Shown here one piece after another: positions 45,916-53,841 of a DNA stretch of 64,000 nt (its first letter is position 1; every line of letters starts with the position of its first letter). The notes beneath the pieces were generated by a model, which saw only the letters and a list, made by a program, of their open reading frames with translations, searched no databases and was not told the origin of the DNA. The position numbers and the translations under genes were made by a program. Location: contig VXNZ01000009.1 in assembly GCA_009840355.1 (NCBI GenBank), positions 88,761-152,760 of the forward strand, written 5' to 3'. The stretch is from Chloroflexota bacterium. GTDB taxonomy: Bacteria > Chloroflexota > Dehalococcoidia > Lucifugimonadales > JADFKI01.

Positions 45916-45950
45916 AACGCCCGCCCCAAAACAATATAGGGACGGGCGTT
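45916..45950 (-). terminator. T-box-controlled intrinsic terminator
   Basis: AACGCCCGTCCC and GGGGCGGGCGTT form a 12-bp stem (one G-U) with an 11-base loop, followed by TTGCTTTG. Mutually exclusive with the T-box antiterminator just upstream. Confidence 0.85.
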
Positions 45951-46334
45951 CAATATCCAGCGTGGGAATTGATGGCTCGCGGTACCACCCTGCTTCACCG
46001 GCGCGACGCCAAGCCGCGCGCGATGCGCTCAACGGAGTACGTGTTCATACCCCCGCCCTGCTAACGTCGGGCGATCCCGTCGCAGCCTACTTTCGCGGAT
46101 GCCTTTGCGTGACGCCGTGCCCAGCGCGTCAAAGACAAAGGATTTCGGTGCGCGGCTCGGGAGGGATTTTCAGAGGGCAACCTGTGCGTCCGCTCTCACC
46201 ATGCGGTTTGGCTAAACTGCCGCGCCGCGCCGGACTCGCTGTGCCGGATGCTTGCCTCGTACTCGTCTCCGTCGTAGCCTTTGGCTATGAATGTGATTGT
46301 GCTTTGAGAATGTTCTCGCTTTGAGAAAAGTCTC
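45916..46334 (-). promoter_or_regulatory. T-box riboswitch leader of cimA
   Basis: On the minus strand the T-box sequence AGGGTGGTACCGCG (45978-45991) is fully conserved and is followed by a terminator hairpin. Stem I is recognisable: the AG-bulge-like GGTGAGAGCGGACGC and a specifier loop with TGAAAATCC opposite GAGTAC. The best specifier reading is ATC (46165-46167, Ile), which fits the isoleucine pathway; AAT is the alternative frame. Uncharged tRNA binding would stabilise the antiterminator and switch on cimA. Confidence 0.93.
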
Positions 46335-46340
46335 ACAAAT

Positions 46341-46369
46341 AGCATAGAGTCGCGCAAAGGCGATGTCAA
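46341..46369 (-). promoter_or_regulatory. Consensus sigma-70 promoter of the T-box transcript
   Basis: TTGACA, 17-bp spacer, TATGCT on the minus strand, placing the start near 46334. It is the closest match to consensus I found in the window. Confidence 0.75.
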
Positions 46370-46385
46370 GATTTATGTGATAGGG

Positions 46386-46590
46386 GGACGATTTCACAAA
46401 TGCAATTTATACTTGTCATTTCGAGCGAAGCGAGAAATCTAAAGTTGGAAACAGGCTTGCATGCGACGATCCCTGCCTTCGTAGGGACATGCTTCAGATT
46501 CCTCACCGCGTTCGGAATGACATGGGAGTAGGTTCGGAATGACAAAGACAGCGCGGAATGACAACAATAGAGATTTGTGCAATCGTCTCG
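46386..46590. repeat. Full-length copy of the dispersed repeat
   Basis: Ends GGACGATTTCACAAATGC and GATTTGTGCAATCGTCTCG are inverted. The interior has GTCATTTCGAGCGAAGCGAG and CCTCACCGCGTTCGGAATGA, plus a small hairpin ATCCCTGCCTTCGTAGGGA. GGAATGACA is repeated three times near the right end. No gene is seen between 46335 and 46654 other than this and a terminator. Confidence 0.85.
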
Positions 46591-46605
46591 ATAGGACAAT
46601 GAATA

Positions 46606-46633
46606 CCCCTTCATCCGACTGCGGATGAAGGGG
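46606..46633 (-). terminator. Terminator of the PDZ-protein gene
   Basis: CCCCTTCATCCG and CGGATGAAGGGG form a perfect 12-bp stem with a 4-base loop, 22 bases past the stop codon. TATTCATT follows on the minus strand. Confidence 0.75.
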
Positions 46634-46654
46634 ATTCTAGGAAGACGCTAGATT

Positions 46655-47536
46655 CTACTTGCCGTTGCTGCGTTGGTGGTGCATTCGTTGCTTGGCGAAG
46701 TTGCCTTGTGATACGAAGCGGACTTGCTGTGTGCCGTCTTCGTTCGTAATTTGCATCACCATGGTGGTCGTGTCAGCGTCCACGCTCAGATCGGAAATGC
46801 TTGCCGCGCCTTCGACGCCTTGCACGAAAATCTTTGTGTCGTCGTTGACGGTGAACGATAGCGTTTCGGATTCGTCGCGCAGCAGCAAGTCCAATGTGCG
46901 GGCGGTCGCATCGATGTTCTGCGTTGTGCCTGCTGCCGTTAGGACGGTCTTCACGCCGTCATCCGTCAGGTAGCGCGATTCCGATGTGATTAGGCTGCTG
47001 TGGACGCCGCCTAGCATGCCTTTGCCCATGCCCATGTGTCCATGTCCGTAGCTGTGCCCGTGTCTGCGATTGGCATGCGGATGACCGTCCGCGGGCAGTT
47101 CGCCGGCCGTAATGCTGATGTCTATCGTGAGCCCGGCGCGCGACACGCTGAATACGATGCTGTCGCCGGGCGCGCCCTCGTGAACGATGCCGACCACATC
47201 GCGCGCTCCGCTTACTGCCGCGCCGTCTATCGCGGTGATGATGTCGTCCACCTGCAATCTGCCGTCAGCCGGGCTGCCCTCGACCACGCTGACTACCAGC
47301 GCGCCGTCGGTGTCGCCGTCTTCCGGCGCGTTCCTGATGCTTATGCCGATGTAGGGCTTGGCGGTCGCTTCGTCTGCATCTGCCTGCTGTGCGGTGATGC
47401 CGCGCTCGATGGCGGTAGCGGTCTGCGCCGCCGGTGTCGTCTCGTTTGCCTCAGTCGTGCCGGCGCGCATCGCGGCAAAGCCCGCCGTGCCGAGAACGAC
47501 AGCGAGGAGAAAACCTCCCAATAATATCTTTTTCAT
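46655..47536 (-). CDS. Exported PDZ-domain protein with His-rich linker
   Basis: 293 residues from ATG 47536 (AGGAG twelve bases upstream); in-frame ATGs at 47596 and 47635 would add an Asn-rich tail. A signal anchor (KKILLGGFLLAVVLGTAGFA) precedes a PDZ domain (about 60-150) with PYIGISIRNAPEDGD, GSPADGRLQVDDIITAIDG and VFSVSRAG. Next is a His/Gly-rich linker (HPHANRRHGHSYGHGHMGMG) and a C-terminal beta domain of unknown family. No protease domain is attached, so it is probably a periplasmic adaptor or metal-binding chaperone. Confidence 0.8.
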   Translation of the reverse strand: MKKILLGGFLLAVVLGTAGFAAMRAGTTEANETTPAAQTATAIERGITAQQADADEATAKPYIGISIRNAPEDGDTDGALVVSVVEGSPADGRLQVDDIITAIDGAAVSGARDVVGIVHEGAPGDSIVFSVSRAGLTIDISITAGELPADGHPHANRRHGHSYGHGHMGMGKGMLGGVHSSLITSESRYLTDDGVKTVLTAAGTTQNIDATARTLDLLLRDESETLSFTVNDDTKIFVQGVEGAASISDLSVDADTTTMVMQITNEDGTQQVRFVSQGNFAKQRMHHQRSNGK

Positions 47537-47683
47537 GTCTGTGCTCCTGTCTTGGGCATTGTTATTTGTATTGTTATTTGTTTTGAGCTCACTCATTGAA
47601 ACGCCCTTGCTGCGACAATAGTTAGTTACTGACATCGATATGGACAGGATAGTGCGTGGCTATGCGCTGAACTATTGCGCTGT

Positions 47684-47689
47684 TATAAT
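47684..47689 (+). promoter_or_regulatory. Extended -10 box of the MFS gene
   Basis: TGT-TATAAT followed by CGGGCGTG, the same context as before the His-rich gene at 9.6 kb. The transcript would start inside the 13-bp tandem repeat. Confidence 0.5.
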
Positions 47690-47690
47690 C

Positions 47691-47729
47691 GGGCGTGCTT
47701 GGCGGGCGTGCTTGGCGGGCGTGCTTGGC
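47691..47729. repeat. Three perfect tandem copies of a 13-bp unit
   Basis: GGGCGTGCTTGGC occurs three times with no mismatch, immediately downstream of a TATAAT box and 34 bp before the MFS start. It forms the 5' untranslated region; copy number may vary by slippage. Confidence 0.9.
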
Positions 47730-47762
47730 GATTGATGCGGCGAGCGGGAAAGGACATTGATA

Positions 47763-49049
47763 TTGTCACAACAGACTGCGCTCCGCAGGTTGAAGGATGC
47801 GCCGCATCTCGCCGCGCTGAAGCACCGCGATTATCGGATGACTTGGACGGCGAATATGTTCGCGGGCGCCGCGATGTGGACATTCTTCGTCGCGTTCCAA
47901 TGGTTCACGCTCGATGTGTCGGACTCGTCCGGCTGGGTCGGCATAATGACCTTCGCGTCGATGATCCCGTTCTTGGTGGTGTCGCCGTTCGGCGGGCTAA
48001 TGGCGGACCTCATCGACCGGCGCACGCTCGCGCAGTTGATGCTGCTCGCTAGTTTCATCGTTACCGCAGCGCTTGCCGCGCTGGTGATTTCCGGCGCGGT
48101 GAAATTGTGGCATGTCGCGGCGCTGGCGTTCCTTGGCGGCGCGTTCCGTGCGGTGCAAGAGCCGACAATCTCGGCGCTCATCCCGAATCAGGTGCCTCGG
48201 AGTGTGCTGCTGAACGCAATAACGCTGAACGCAGCTACGCGGCACGGCGCGCGATTTTTCGGTTTGCTCATAGGCGCGCCGCTGCTTGCAGTGCCGTCAA
48301 TCGGAGTCGCGGGCGTGCTGGTGCTCAGCGCGCTGCTCGCCGCCGTCAGCACGCTGCTGATGTCGCTGGTCCGGACGGCATCCCGCGGCGATGAACGCGC
48401 AGGGCAGGGCGTAGCGAGCGATATGGCAAAGGGTATCTGGGCAGGTTTGGCGTATATCTACACCAACAAGCCAATCGCCCTGTTCATAATTATGGTCGCG
48501 CTTCACTGCGCCTTCGTGATGTCGTTCGACTCCATACTGCCCGTGTTCACCGAGACGAGCCTAGGCGCGACAGACGGCTCTACACTGGGCTGGCTGGTGA
48601 TGGGCATCGGCGCAGGGTCGCTCGTCGGCACGCTGCTGCTGGCGGGTGTGCGCGACGAAAAGACAAAGGGGCAGCTGCTGGTATGGACGGGGCTGTTCAG
48701 CGGGATAACGCCAATGGCGATGGCGCTGTCGTTCAATGTGCCGCTGGGCATTGCGGCGAGCGTGGGCATGGGCATATCGCAGGCGACATTTATGGCGCTG
48801 ACAAGCACCTATGTGCAGTCGCTCGCACCGGACAGACTGCGGGGCAGAATATCCAGCCTGTACATACTGCATGCGGGCGGCATAATGGCGTTCGCCAATT
48901 TGGGCTATGGCTTCATCGCGGACTCGTTCTCCGCGCCGCCGATCCTGCTCATCACGGGCGTCGCCTTCGTCGCGGTCATGCTTGCGTTGGGATTCGGGCA
49001 GCCGATATTGCGGCGCGTGTATCGTACGGGGCAGGTTGCGCCGGCGTAG
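47763..49049 (+). CDS. MFS transporter (EntS/MFS_3 type)
   Basis: About 428 residues, twelve helices, with the family start AALKHRDYRMTWTANMFAGA and motif A-like GGLMADLIDRRTLAQ. A late APDRLRGRISSLY is typical of the enterobactin-exporter/MFS_3 group. It likely exports a small molecule or drug. The start is one of two TTGs; 47763 has AAAGGA nine bases upstream, while 47757 lies closer. A second MFS gene of the same group is at 55.7 kb. Confidence 0.88.
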   Translation: MSQQTALRRLKDAPHLAALKHRDYRMTWTANMFAGAAMWTFFVAFQWFTLDVSDSSGWVGIMTFASMIPFLVVSPFGGLMADLIDRRTLAQLMLLASFIVTAALAALVISGAVKLWHVAALAFLGGAFRAVQEPTISALIPNQVPRSVLLNAITLNAATRHGARFFGLLIGAPLLAVPSIGVAGVLVLSALLAAVSTLLMSLVRTASRGDERAGQGVASDMAKGIWAGLAYIYTNKPIALFIIMVALHCAFVMSFDSILPVFTETSLGATDGSTLGWLVMGIGAGSLVGTLLLAGVRDEKTKGQLLVWTGLFSGITPMAMALSFNVPLGIAASVGMGISQATFMALTSTYVQSLAPDRLRGRISSLYILHAGGIMAFANLGYGFIADSFSAPPILLITGVAFVAVMLALGFGQPILRRVYRTGQVAPA

Positions 49050-49208
49050 CGGCAAGGGATAAGTGTCTTTTCTATGACATAGTTATTTCCGATGCGATTA
49101 TTCGGGTATTGTTGGAAGAATCAAGGGAATCAAATGCACCCATACGGGTTCCGGGCAGGTACGATGACCCTTTAGAGCAGGTGCTAGGCAGCAGCGAAAG
49201 GGCGCGCG

Positions 49209-50075
49209 ATGGACATCAGAAAAGCGGTAATACCGGCGGCGGGTTTTGGCACGCGCTTTCTGCCTGTGACGCGCACCGTGCCTAAGGTGATGCTGCCTGT
49301 GCTGGACGAACCCGCGATCCAATTCTCCGTGCGCGAGGCGGCACAGGCGGGCATAGAACACATCGTGTTCGTCATATCGCGCGGGCAAGAGGCTACGAAC
49401 GACTATTTCCAGCCTGTCCCCGCATTAGAGCGCGCGTTGGAAGAACGCGGCAATACCGAACTGCTGAATAGGATGCGAGAAATTTCCTCTATGATAGAGA
49501 CCAGTTTCGTATATCAGGACGAGCAGCTCGGACTGGGGCATGCCGTGCTGATGGCAAGAGACCAAATCGGCAGCGAACCCTTTGCCGTCTTTCTGCCCGA
49601 CGACATCATCTTCTCGGACGCGCCCGTCATAGGCGAAATGATGCGCGTGTTCGCGGAGCACGGCAGCAGCGTGATAGCAGTTAAGCAGGTGCCGGACGCC
49701 GCCATCCCAAGCTTGGGTGTCATCGACCCGGAGCGGCTGTCGGAGCGCGTGTATCGCATCAAGGGCATGGTGGAAAAGCCGCGCCTGGAGGATGCCCCGT
49801 CGAATCTGGCAATCATCGGGCGATATGTGCTGACGCCAGAGGTGTTCGACGCTATCGAAAGCGGGCGACCGGGCGCAATCGGCGAGATACAGCTGACGGA
49901 CGCAATCGAAGCCGTGCGCGCCGAACAGGGCGCATACGCATACCGCATCACCGACGACCACTTCGATGTCGGCACGCCTGCGGGTATGTTGAAAGCGTCG
50001 GTGTACGCTGCGCTGCGGCGGGACGATATGGAGGGGGAGATGCGAGAATGGTTGGCGGCGGCGCTGGCTGGCTGA
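49209..50075 (+). CDS. galU: UTP-glucose-1-phosphate uridylyltransferase-like
   Basis: 288 residues of the nucleotidyl transferase family. AVIPAAGFGTRFLPVTRTVP and KVMLPVLDEPAIQFSVREA fit GalU, as do EQLGLGHAVLMA, FLPDD and VEKPRLEDAPSNLAIIGRYV. It makes UDP-glucose for envelope polysaccharide or glycolipid. Several positions near the active site differ from the usual GalU consensus (T-R-T and K-V-M instead of T-K-A and K-E-M), so another sugar nucleotide is possible. AAAGGG precedes the ATG. Confidence 0.88.
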   Translation: MDIRKAVIPAAGFGTRFLPVTRTVPKVMLPVLDEPAIQFSVREAAQAGIEHIVFVISRGQEATNDYFQPVPALERALEERGNTELLNRMREISSMIETSFVYQDEQLGLGHAVLMARDQIGSEPFAVFLPDDIIFSDAPVIGEMMRVFAEHGSSVIAVKQVPDAAIPSLGVIDPERLSERVYRIKGMVEKPRLEDAPSNLAIIGRYVLTPEVFDAIESGRPGAIGEIQLTDAIEAVRAEQGAYAYRITDDHFDVGTPAGMLKASVYAALRRDDMEGEMREWLAAALAG

Positions 50076-50173
50076 CTTTTTCTTTGCTGACATCAGATCG
50101 CGTAGGGATGAGACCATAGGAATTGCTATAACGATATTTTTGCCCACCGATGGGAGTAAGAAGGAGCTTTGAT

Positions 50174-51373
50174 ATGGACAAAGCGTTGAACGGCATACGG
50201 ATTGTTGATATGACGCAGTATGAAGCCGGCACATCCTGCACGCAGATGCTGGCGTGGCTCGGCGCGGATGTGATCAAGGTGGAAAACCCCACCAGAGGCG
50301 ATCCCGGACGCGGCATCAGAGGCACGGAGGTTGATTCGGACTACTTCCTGAACTTCAACTCCAACAAGCGCAGCGTTACGCTGAACTTGAAGACCGAACG
50401 CGGCAAGGAGTTGCTGCTCGAACTGGTGAAGCAAGCCGATGTGGTTACCGAGAATCTGTCGCCCGGCGCGATTGAACGCATGGGGCTTGGCTACGACACG
50501 CTGTCGGCGGTCAATCCCTGCATCATTTTGGCGCGCATCAAGGGCTTTGGCACATACGGGCCATACAGCAACATCAAGAGCTTCGACCCTGTGGCGCAGG
50601 CTGCGGGCGGCGCGTTTTCCGCAACGGGCGACCCGGACGGTCCGCCTGTCAAGCCCGGCCATTCGGTCGGCGACTCCGGTACCGGCATGCACGCCGTTGT
50701 GGGCATACTCGCGGCGCTGTGGCAGCGGCAGACGACCGGCAAAGGGCAGCAGGTCGAAGTGTCCATGCAGGACGCGATGGTCAACTTCGGGCGCACTTGG
50801 ATGACGCGCTCCGAGCAAGGCACCGTGCCGATAAAGCGCACCGGCAACAGCTTCGGCAACCGACCCGGCGTTGGCACATTCCGCTGCGCGCCGGGCGGCT
50901 ACGACGACTATGTGTATATGATCGCCATCCCCGTGCGCGGCGCGACGCTGAACGCGCTCGCCACCGCGCTGGACAGGCCCGACTTGATGGACGACCCGCG
51001 CTTCTCCGACCCGGAGCATTATTTGGAGATGGGCGATGAGATTAACGCACTGATTGAAGAGTGGACGATGCAGCGCGACAAGTTCGAGGTGATGCGCATT
51101 CTTGGCGAGATTGGCATACCGTGCAGCGCGTGCTTCAGCTCGGAAGACATATATTCGGACGAGCACCTGCTGGAGCGTGAGATGATTGTGCGCGTTGACC
51201 ATCCCACGCGCGGCGAGTTCGCGGTGCCGGGCTGCCCGATAAAGCTGTCGGATTCGCCCGTCGAGCTGAAAGCCGCGCCGCTGCTGGGCGAGCACAACGC
51301 AGAAGTGCTGTCCGGCTTGCTGAACGGCAACGGCGAAACGCTCGAAGACCTGAAATCGCAGAAGGTCATCTAA
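50174..51373 (+). CDS. CaiB/BaiF class III CoA transferase (formyl-CoA transferase-like)
   Basis: About 400 residues from ATG 50174 (AAGGAG eight bases upstream; ATG 50150 is a weaker alternative). Family III signature: LNGIRIVDMTQYEAGTSCTQ, MLAWLGADVIKVE, FNSNKRSVTLNLKTERGKEL, and the catalytic Asp in HSVGDSGTGMHAVVGILAAL. Similarity in the first 150 residues to Frc suggests CoA transfer between small dicarboxylic or formyl acids. With the AAE3-like ligase at 3.3 kb it could serve oxalate metabolism, but the genes are far apart and no oxalyl-CoA decarboxylase is seen. Confidence 0.9.
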   Translation: MDKALNGIRIVDMTQYEAGTSCTQMLAWLGADVIKVENPTRGDPGRGIRGTEVDSDYFLNFNSNKRSVTLNLKTERGKELLLELVKQADVVTENLSPGAIERMGLGYDTLSAVNPCIILARIKGFGTYGPYSNIKSFDPVAQAAGGAFSATGDPDGPPVKPGHSVGDSGTGMHAVVGILAALWQRQTTGKGQQVEVSMQDAMVNFGRTWMTRSEQGTVPIKRTGNSFGNRPGVGTFRCAPGGYDDYVYMIAIPVRGATLNALATALDRPDLMDDPRFSDPEHYLEMGDEINALIEEWTMQRDKFEVMRILGEIGIPCSACFSSEDIYSDEHLLEREMIVRVDHPTRGEFAVPGCPIKLSDSPVELKAAPLLGEHNAEVLSGLLNGNGETLEDLKSQKVI

Positions 51374-51427
51374 TAGCCTCATCCTGCTCACCCTGCCACA
51401 TCCCGATAGATAGCGCCTGAGAACAAC

Positions 51428-52129
51428 ATGACAATCCTAATAGCAGCACCAATACCGCAAGAATATGAAGCGCTTACCGACGCGCTGTCCGCGATGGGCT
51501 TGAACGGCGTGGAGCGCGATGTCGGACGCCTGACCGCAATGCAGTATGACGGCGACTTGCTCGTGGCGCAAGGCGGGCTTGGTAAAGCGCAGTTCGCCGC
51601 GCAGACACAGCACATCATTAGCCACCTCGAAATCGAGAGTCCCGGCGAGCTGCGCGCGCTTGTGTGCGCCGGCACTTGCGGGCGGCTCGACAAGTCTCTG
51701 AGCGTGGGCGATGTCGTGGTCGCCACGCAGACCGTCGAGCACGATTTCAATCGCGGCATGGCGCTTATAAAGATGCCCCTGCCGTCGTTCGACGGCGATG
51801 CCGCGCTGATAGCCAAACTGCGCGAAATCGCGACGCGCGAAGACCTGCCGTGCAAATTGCATTTCGGTGGCGTAGCGAGCGGCGACGAGGGCATTGCCAG
51901 CGAGAAGCGTATCCGCGAGCTGCAAGAAAGCACGGGCGCGCTGGTCGTCGCGTGGGAAGGCGCAGGCGGGGCGAGGGCGGCGCAATTGTCCGGCGTGCCA
52001 TACCTCGAAATCCGCGCCATATCCGACGGCGCCGGCGAAGACGCCATGCAAGAGTTCTGGTCGAATATCCCCATCGCCATGGGCAGCATAGCAGTGGTGG
52101 TGCGAGAGTTAGCAGGATGGACAGAATAG
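51428..52129 (+). CDS. MTA/SAH nucleosidase-family protein
   Basis: 233 residues of the PNP_UDP_1 family: TILIAAPIPQEYEALTDALS, VAQGGLGKAQFAAQTQ, LVCAGTCGRL and a late WEGAGGARAAQLSGVPYLEI then RAISDGAGED, where the Glu/Asp pair of nucleosidases lies. It probably cleaves methylthioadenosine, S-adenosylhomocysteine or futalosine. No Shine-Dalgarno sequence is clear. It is the last plus-strand gene before a convergent JAMM gene. Confidence 0.82.
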   Translation: MTILIAAPIPQEYEALTDALSAMGLNGVERDVGRLTAMQYDGDLLVAQGGLGKAQFAAQTQHIISHLEIESPGELRALVCAGTCGRLDKSLSVGDVVVATQTVEHDFNRGMALIKMPLPSFDGDAALIAKLREIATREDLPCKLHFGGVASGDEGIASEKRIRELQESTGALVVAWEGAGGARAAQLSGVPYLEIRAISDGAGEDAMQEFWSNIPIAMGSIAVVVRELAGWTE

Positions 52130-52138
52130 ATAGGATGG

Positions 52139-52172
52139 CATGGATAGGCGTTTCCTATCTTGTCTATCCATG
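52139..52172. terminator. Hairpin between convergent genes (GGATAGG repeat)
   Basis: CATGGATAG and CTATCCATG form a perfect 9-bp stem with a 16-base loop, set in GGATAGGA/CCTATCC repeat sequence between the nucleosidase stop (52129) and the JAMM stop (52180). It probably serves both transcripts. Confidence 0.5.
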
Positions 52173-52179
52173 TCAGATC

Positions 52180-52599
52180 CTATCCCGTTACAGCGAAGTC
52201 TTGCTCCACGATTTCGCCGGATTCCATTATGCGGAATGCGCGCATTAGCGGCGCGGATTTGTCTTCCAAAGAGATTAGGATGTAGTAGATGTCCTCACCG
52301 AGCCAGCCGCTGTCCTGCGCCATTCGCACGTCGGTCGGCGACGGGTACGCGGGGCTGTGTGTGTGCGAATGGTAGAACGCCGTGATGTCCCAAGAGTTCG
52401 CGTCGGCGTCTAGCATCGCGCTCATCATCTCTTGCGGCTCCATCACATAGCGATATGGGCTAGGCGTCGCGTTGGTGATGCGGTACACCTGCGCCACATC
52501 GTCGTTCTTGCCCGCGAGCATGCCGCAGCATTCGTTCGGGTCTTCCTGCTGCGAGTGAGCAATAATGTCGTCGGCGTACTCTTTGGGAATGGTCAGCAA
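52180..52599 (-). CDS. JAMM/MPN+ metalloprotease-like protein
   Basis: 139 residues. The complete JAMM zinc site is present: Glu23 (PNECCGM), His77 and His79 in FYHSHTHS, Ser87 and Asp90 (SPTD). Such Mec/Rad25-like enzymes remove ubiquitin-like or sulfur-carrier C-terminal extensions, often in cysteine or molybdopterin sulfur transfer, but no ThiS/MoaD or CysO partner is adjacent. The start is a TTG with AGGAG eight bases upstream. Confidence 0.88.
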   Translation of the reverse strand: MLTIPKEYADDIIAHSQQEDPNECCGMLAGKNDDVAQVYRITNATPSPYRYVMEPQEMMSAMLDADANSWDITAFYHSHTHSPAYPSPTDVRMAQDSGWLGEDIYYILISLEDKSAPLMRAFRIMESGEIVEQDFAVTG

Positions 52600-52679
52600 T
52601 TCAGGGCTCCTAGTGGTTCGTCAGTTCGGTTCGTCGGTATCTCGGAATTGTGGGGCGGGATACTAATATCGCTGAAAAT

Positions 52680-52822
52680 TTATCCTTGTCATTTCGAGCA
52701 ACGCGAGAAATCTAAAGTTGGGAACAGGTTTGCATGCAGCGATCCCTGCCTTCGCAGGGACATGCTTCAGATTCCTTACTGCGTTCGGAATGAAAGTAGA
52801 GATAATTTGTGAAATCGTCTCT
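52680..52822. repeat. Copy of the dispersed repeat, left end degenerate
   Basis: The right end ATTTGTGAAATCGTCTC is intact and the left end is worn. Interior GTCATTTCGAGCAACGCGAG and CCTTACTGCGTTCGGAATGA are present, with a hairpin ATCCCTGCCTTCGCAGGGA. It occupies the middle of the 345-bp gap 52600-52944. The rest of the gap holds a TATAAT-like box at 52862-52867 before folD. Confidence 0.8.
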
Positions 52823-52944
52823 TCTATTGGGAAGGGACTTATGAAATTGTCGCAAGTTGATTATAATTTGGGGGACTGGCAATTGAAAGTGCGCGCCGGA
52901 CGGTTTGGGGTGGCGCGGCATCGAAGCGAAATGACGGGGGCATC

Positions 52945-53841
52945 ATGAGCGCAACCTTGATTGACGGCACGAGCATAGCCGCAGAAGTGCGCGGCGAAGT
53001 CGGCGAAGTCGTGGCGGAGATGCGCAGCAAGCACGGCGTCGCGCCCGGTCTCGCTGTCGTGCTCATCGGCGACGACCCGGCGTCTGCCGTGTATGTACGA
53101 ATGAAGGAACGCGCCGCCATCGAAGCCGGCATGGTGTCCGAGACGATAAATCTGCCCGCCGACACGCCGCAGGAAGAAGCACTCGCCGCGGTGCAGCGCT
53201 TGAACGAAGACGCGCGCTATCACGGCATTCTCGTGCAGCTGCCACTGCCCGACCATATTGACGAAGATACAGTCATCCAGTCGATCAACCCGGACAAGGA
53301 TGTCGATGGGCTGCACCCGTTCAACATGGGATTGCTTATGGCTGGCAAGCCGCGCTTCATACCGGCGACACCGGCGGGCATACAGCAGATGCTGATGCGC
53401 ACAGGCAACGACCCCTCCGGCAAACATGTGGTCGTGTGCGGACGCAGCAACATCGTGGGCAAGCCGATAATGAACCTGCTGATGCAGCGGCAGGACGGCG
53501 CGAACGCCACGGTGTCGGTCTGCCACACGCGCACACGCGACCTCGCCGCGATGACCCGGCAGGCGGACATTCTCATCGCCGCAGTCGGCAGCCCGCAGAT
53601 GATAACCGCCGATATGGTGAGTGAGGGCGTGGTCGTCATTGATGTCGGTGTGAACCGCGTGGATGCGCCGGAGCGCAGACGCGGCTACCGATTGGTTGGT
53701 GATGTAGATTTTGACGCGGTCGCAGAAAAGGCAGCCGCCATCACTCCGGTGCCCGGAGGCGTCGGTCCCATGACAATCGCTATGCTCCTGCAAAATACCA
53801 TGAACGCCGCCCGCTGGTCCATTCACCCCGACTTGCGATGA
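52945..53841 (+). CDS. folD: Methylene-THF dehydrogenase/cyclohydrolase
   Basis: 298 residues. Bifunctional FolD interconverts 5,10-methylene-THF and 10-formyl-THF. Seen: the catalytic YVRMKERAAIEAG (Tyr and Lys), VQLPLPDHID, DKDVDGLHPFN, the NADP site VVVCGRSNIVGKP, and PVPGGVGPMT near the end. It supplies the formyl donor for PurN and PurH at 19-24 kb. Its stop overlaps the queA start (ATGA). Confidence 0.95.
   Translation: MSATLIDGTSIAAEVRGEVGEVVAEMRSKHGVAPGLAVVLIGDDPASAVYVRMKERAAIEAGMVSETINLPADTPQEEALAAVQRLNEDARYHGILVQLPLPDHIDEDTVIQSINPDKDVDGLHPFNMGLLMAGKPRFIPATPAGIQQMLMRTGNDPSGKHVVVCGRSNIVGKPIMNLLMQRQDGANATVSVCHTRTRDLAAMTRQADILIAAVGSPQMITADMVSEGVVVIDVGVNRVDAPERRRGYRLVGDVDFDAVAEKAAAITPVPGGVGPMTIAMLLQNTMNAARWSIHPDLR

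Noticed and set aside
52862..52944. Possible ZTP-type riboswitch before folD
   Set aside because: GGGGGACTGGC and a GCCGGACGG segment are suggestive, but the conserved core is not present.
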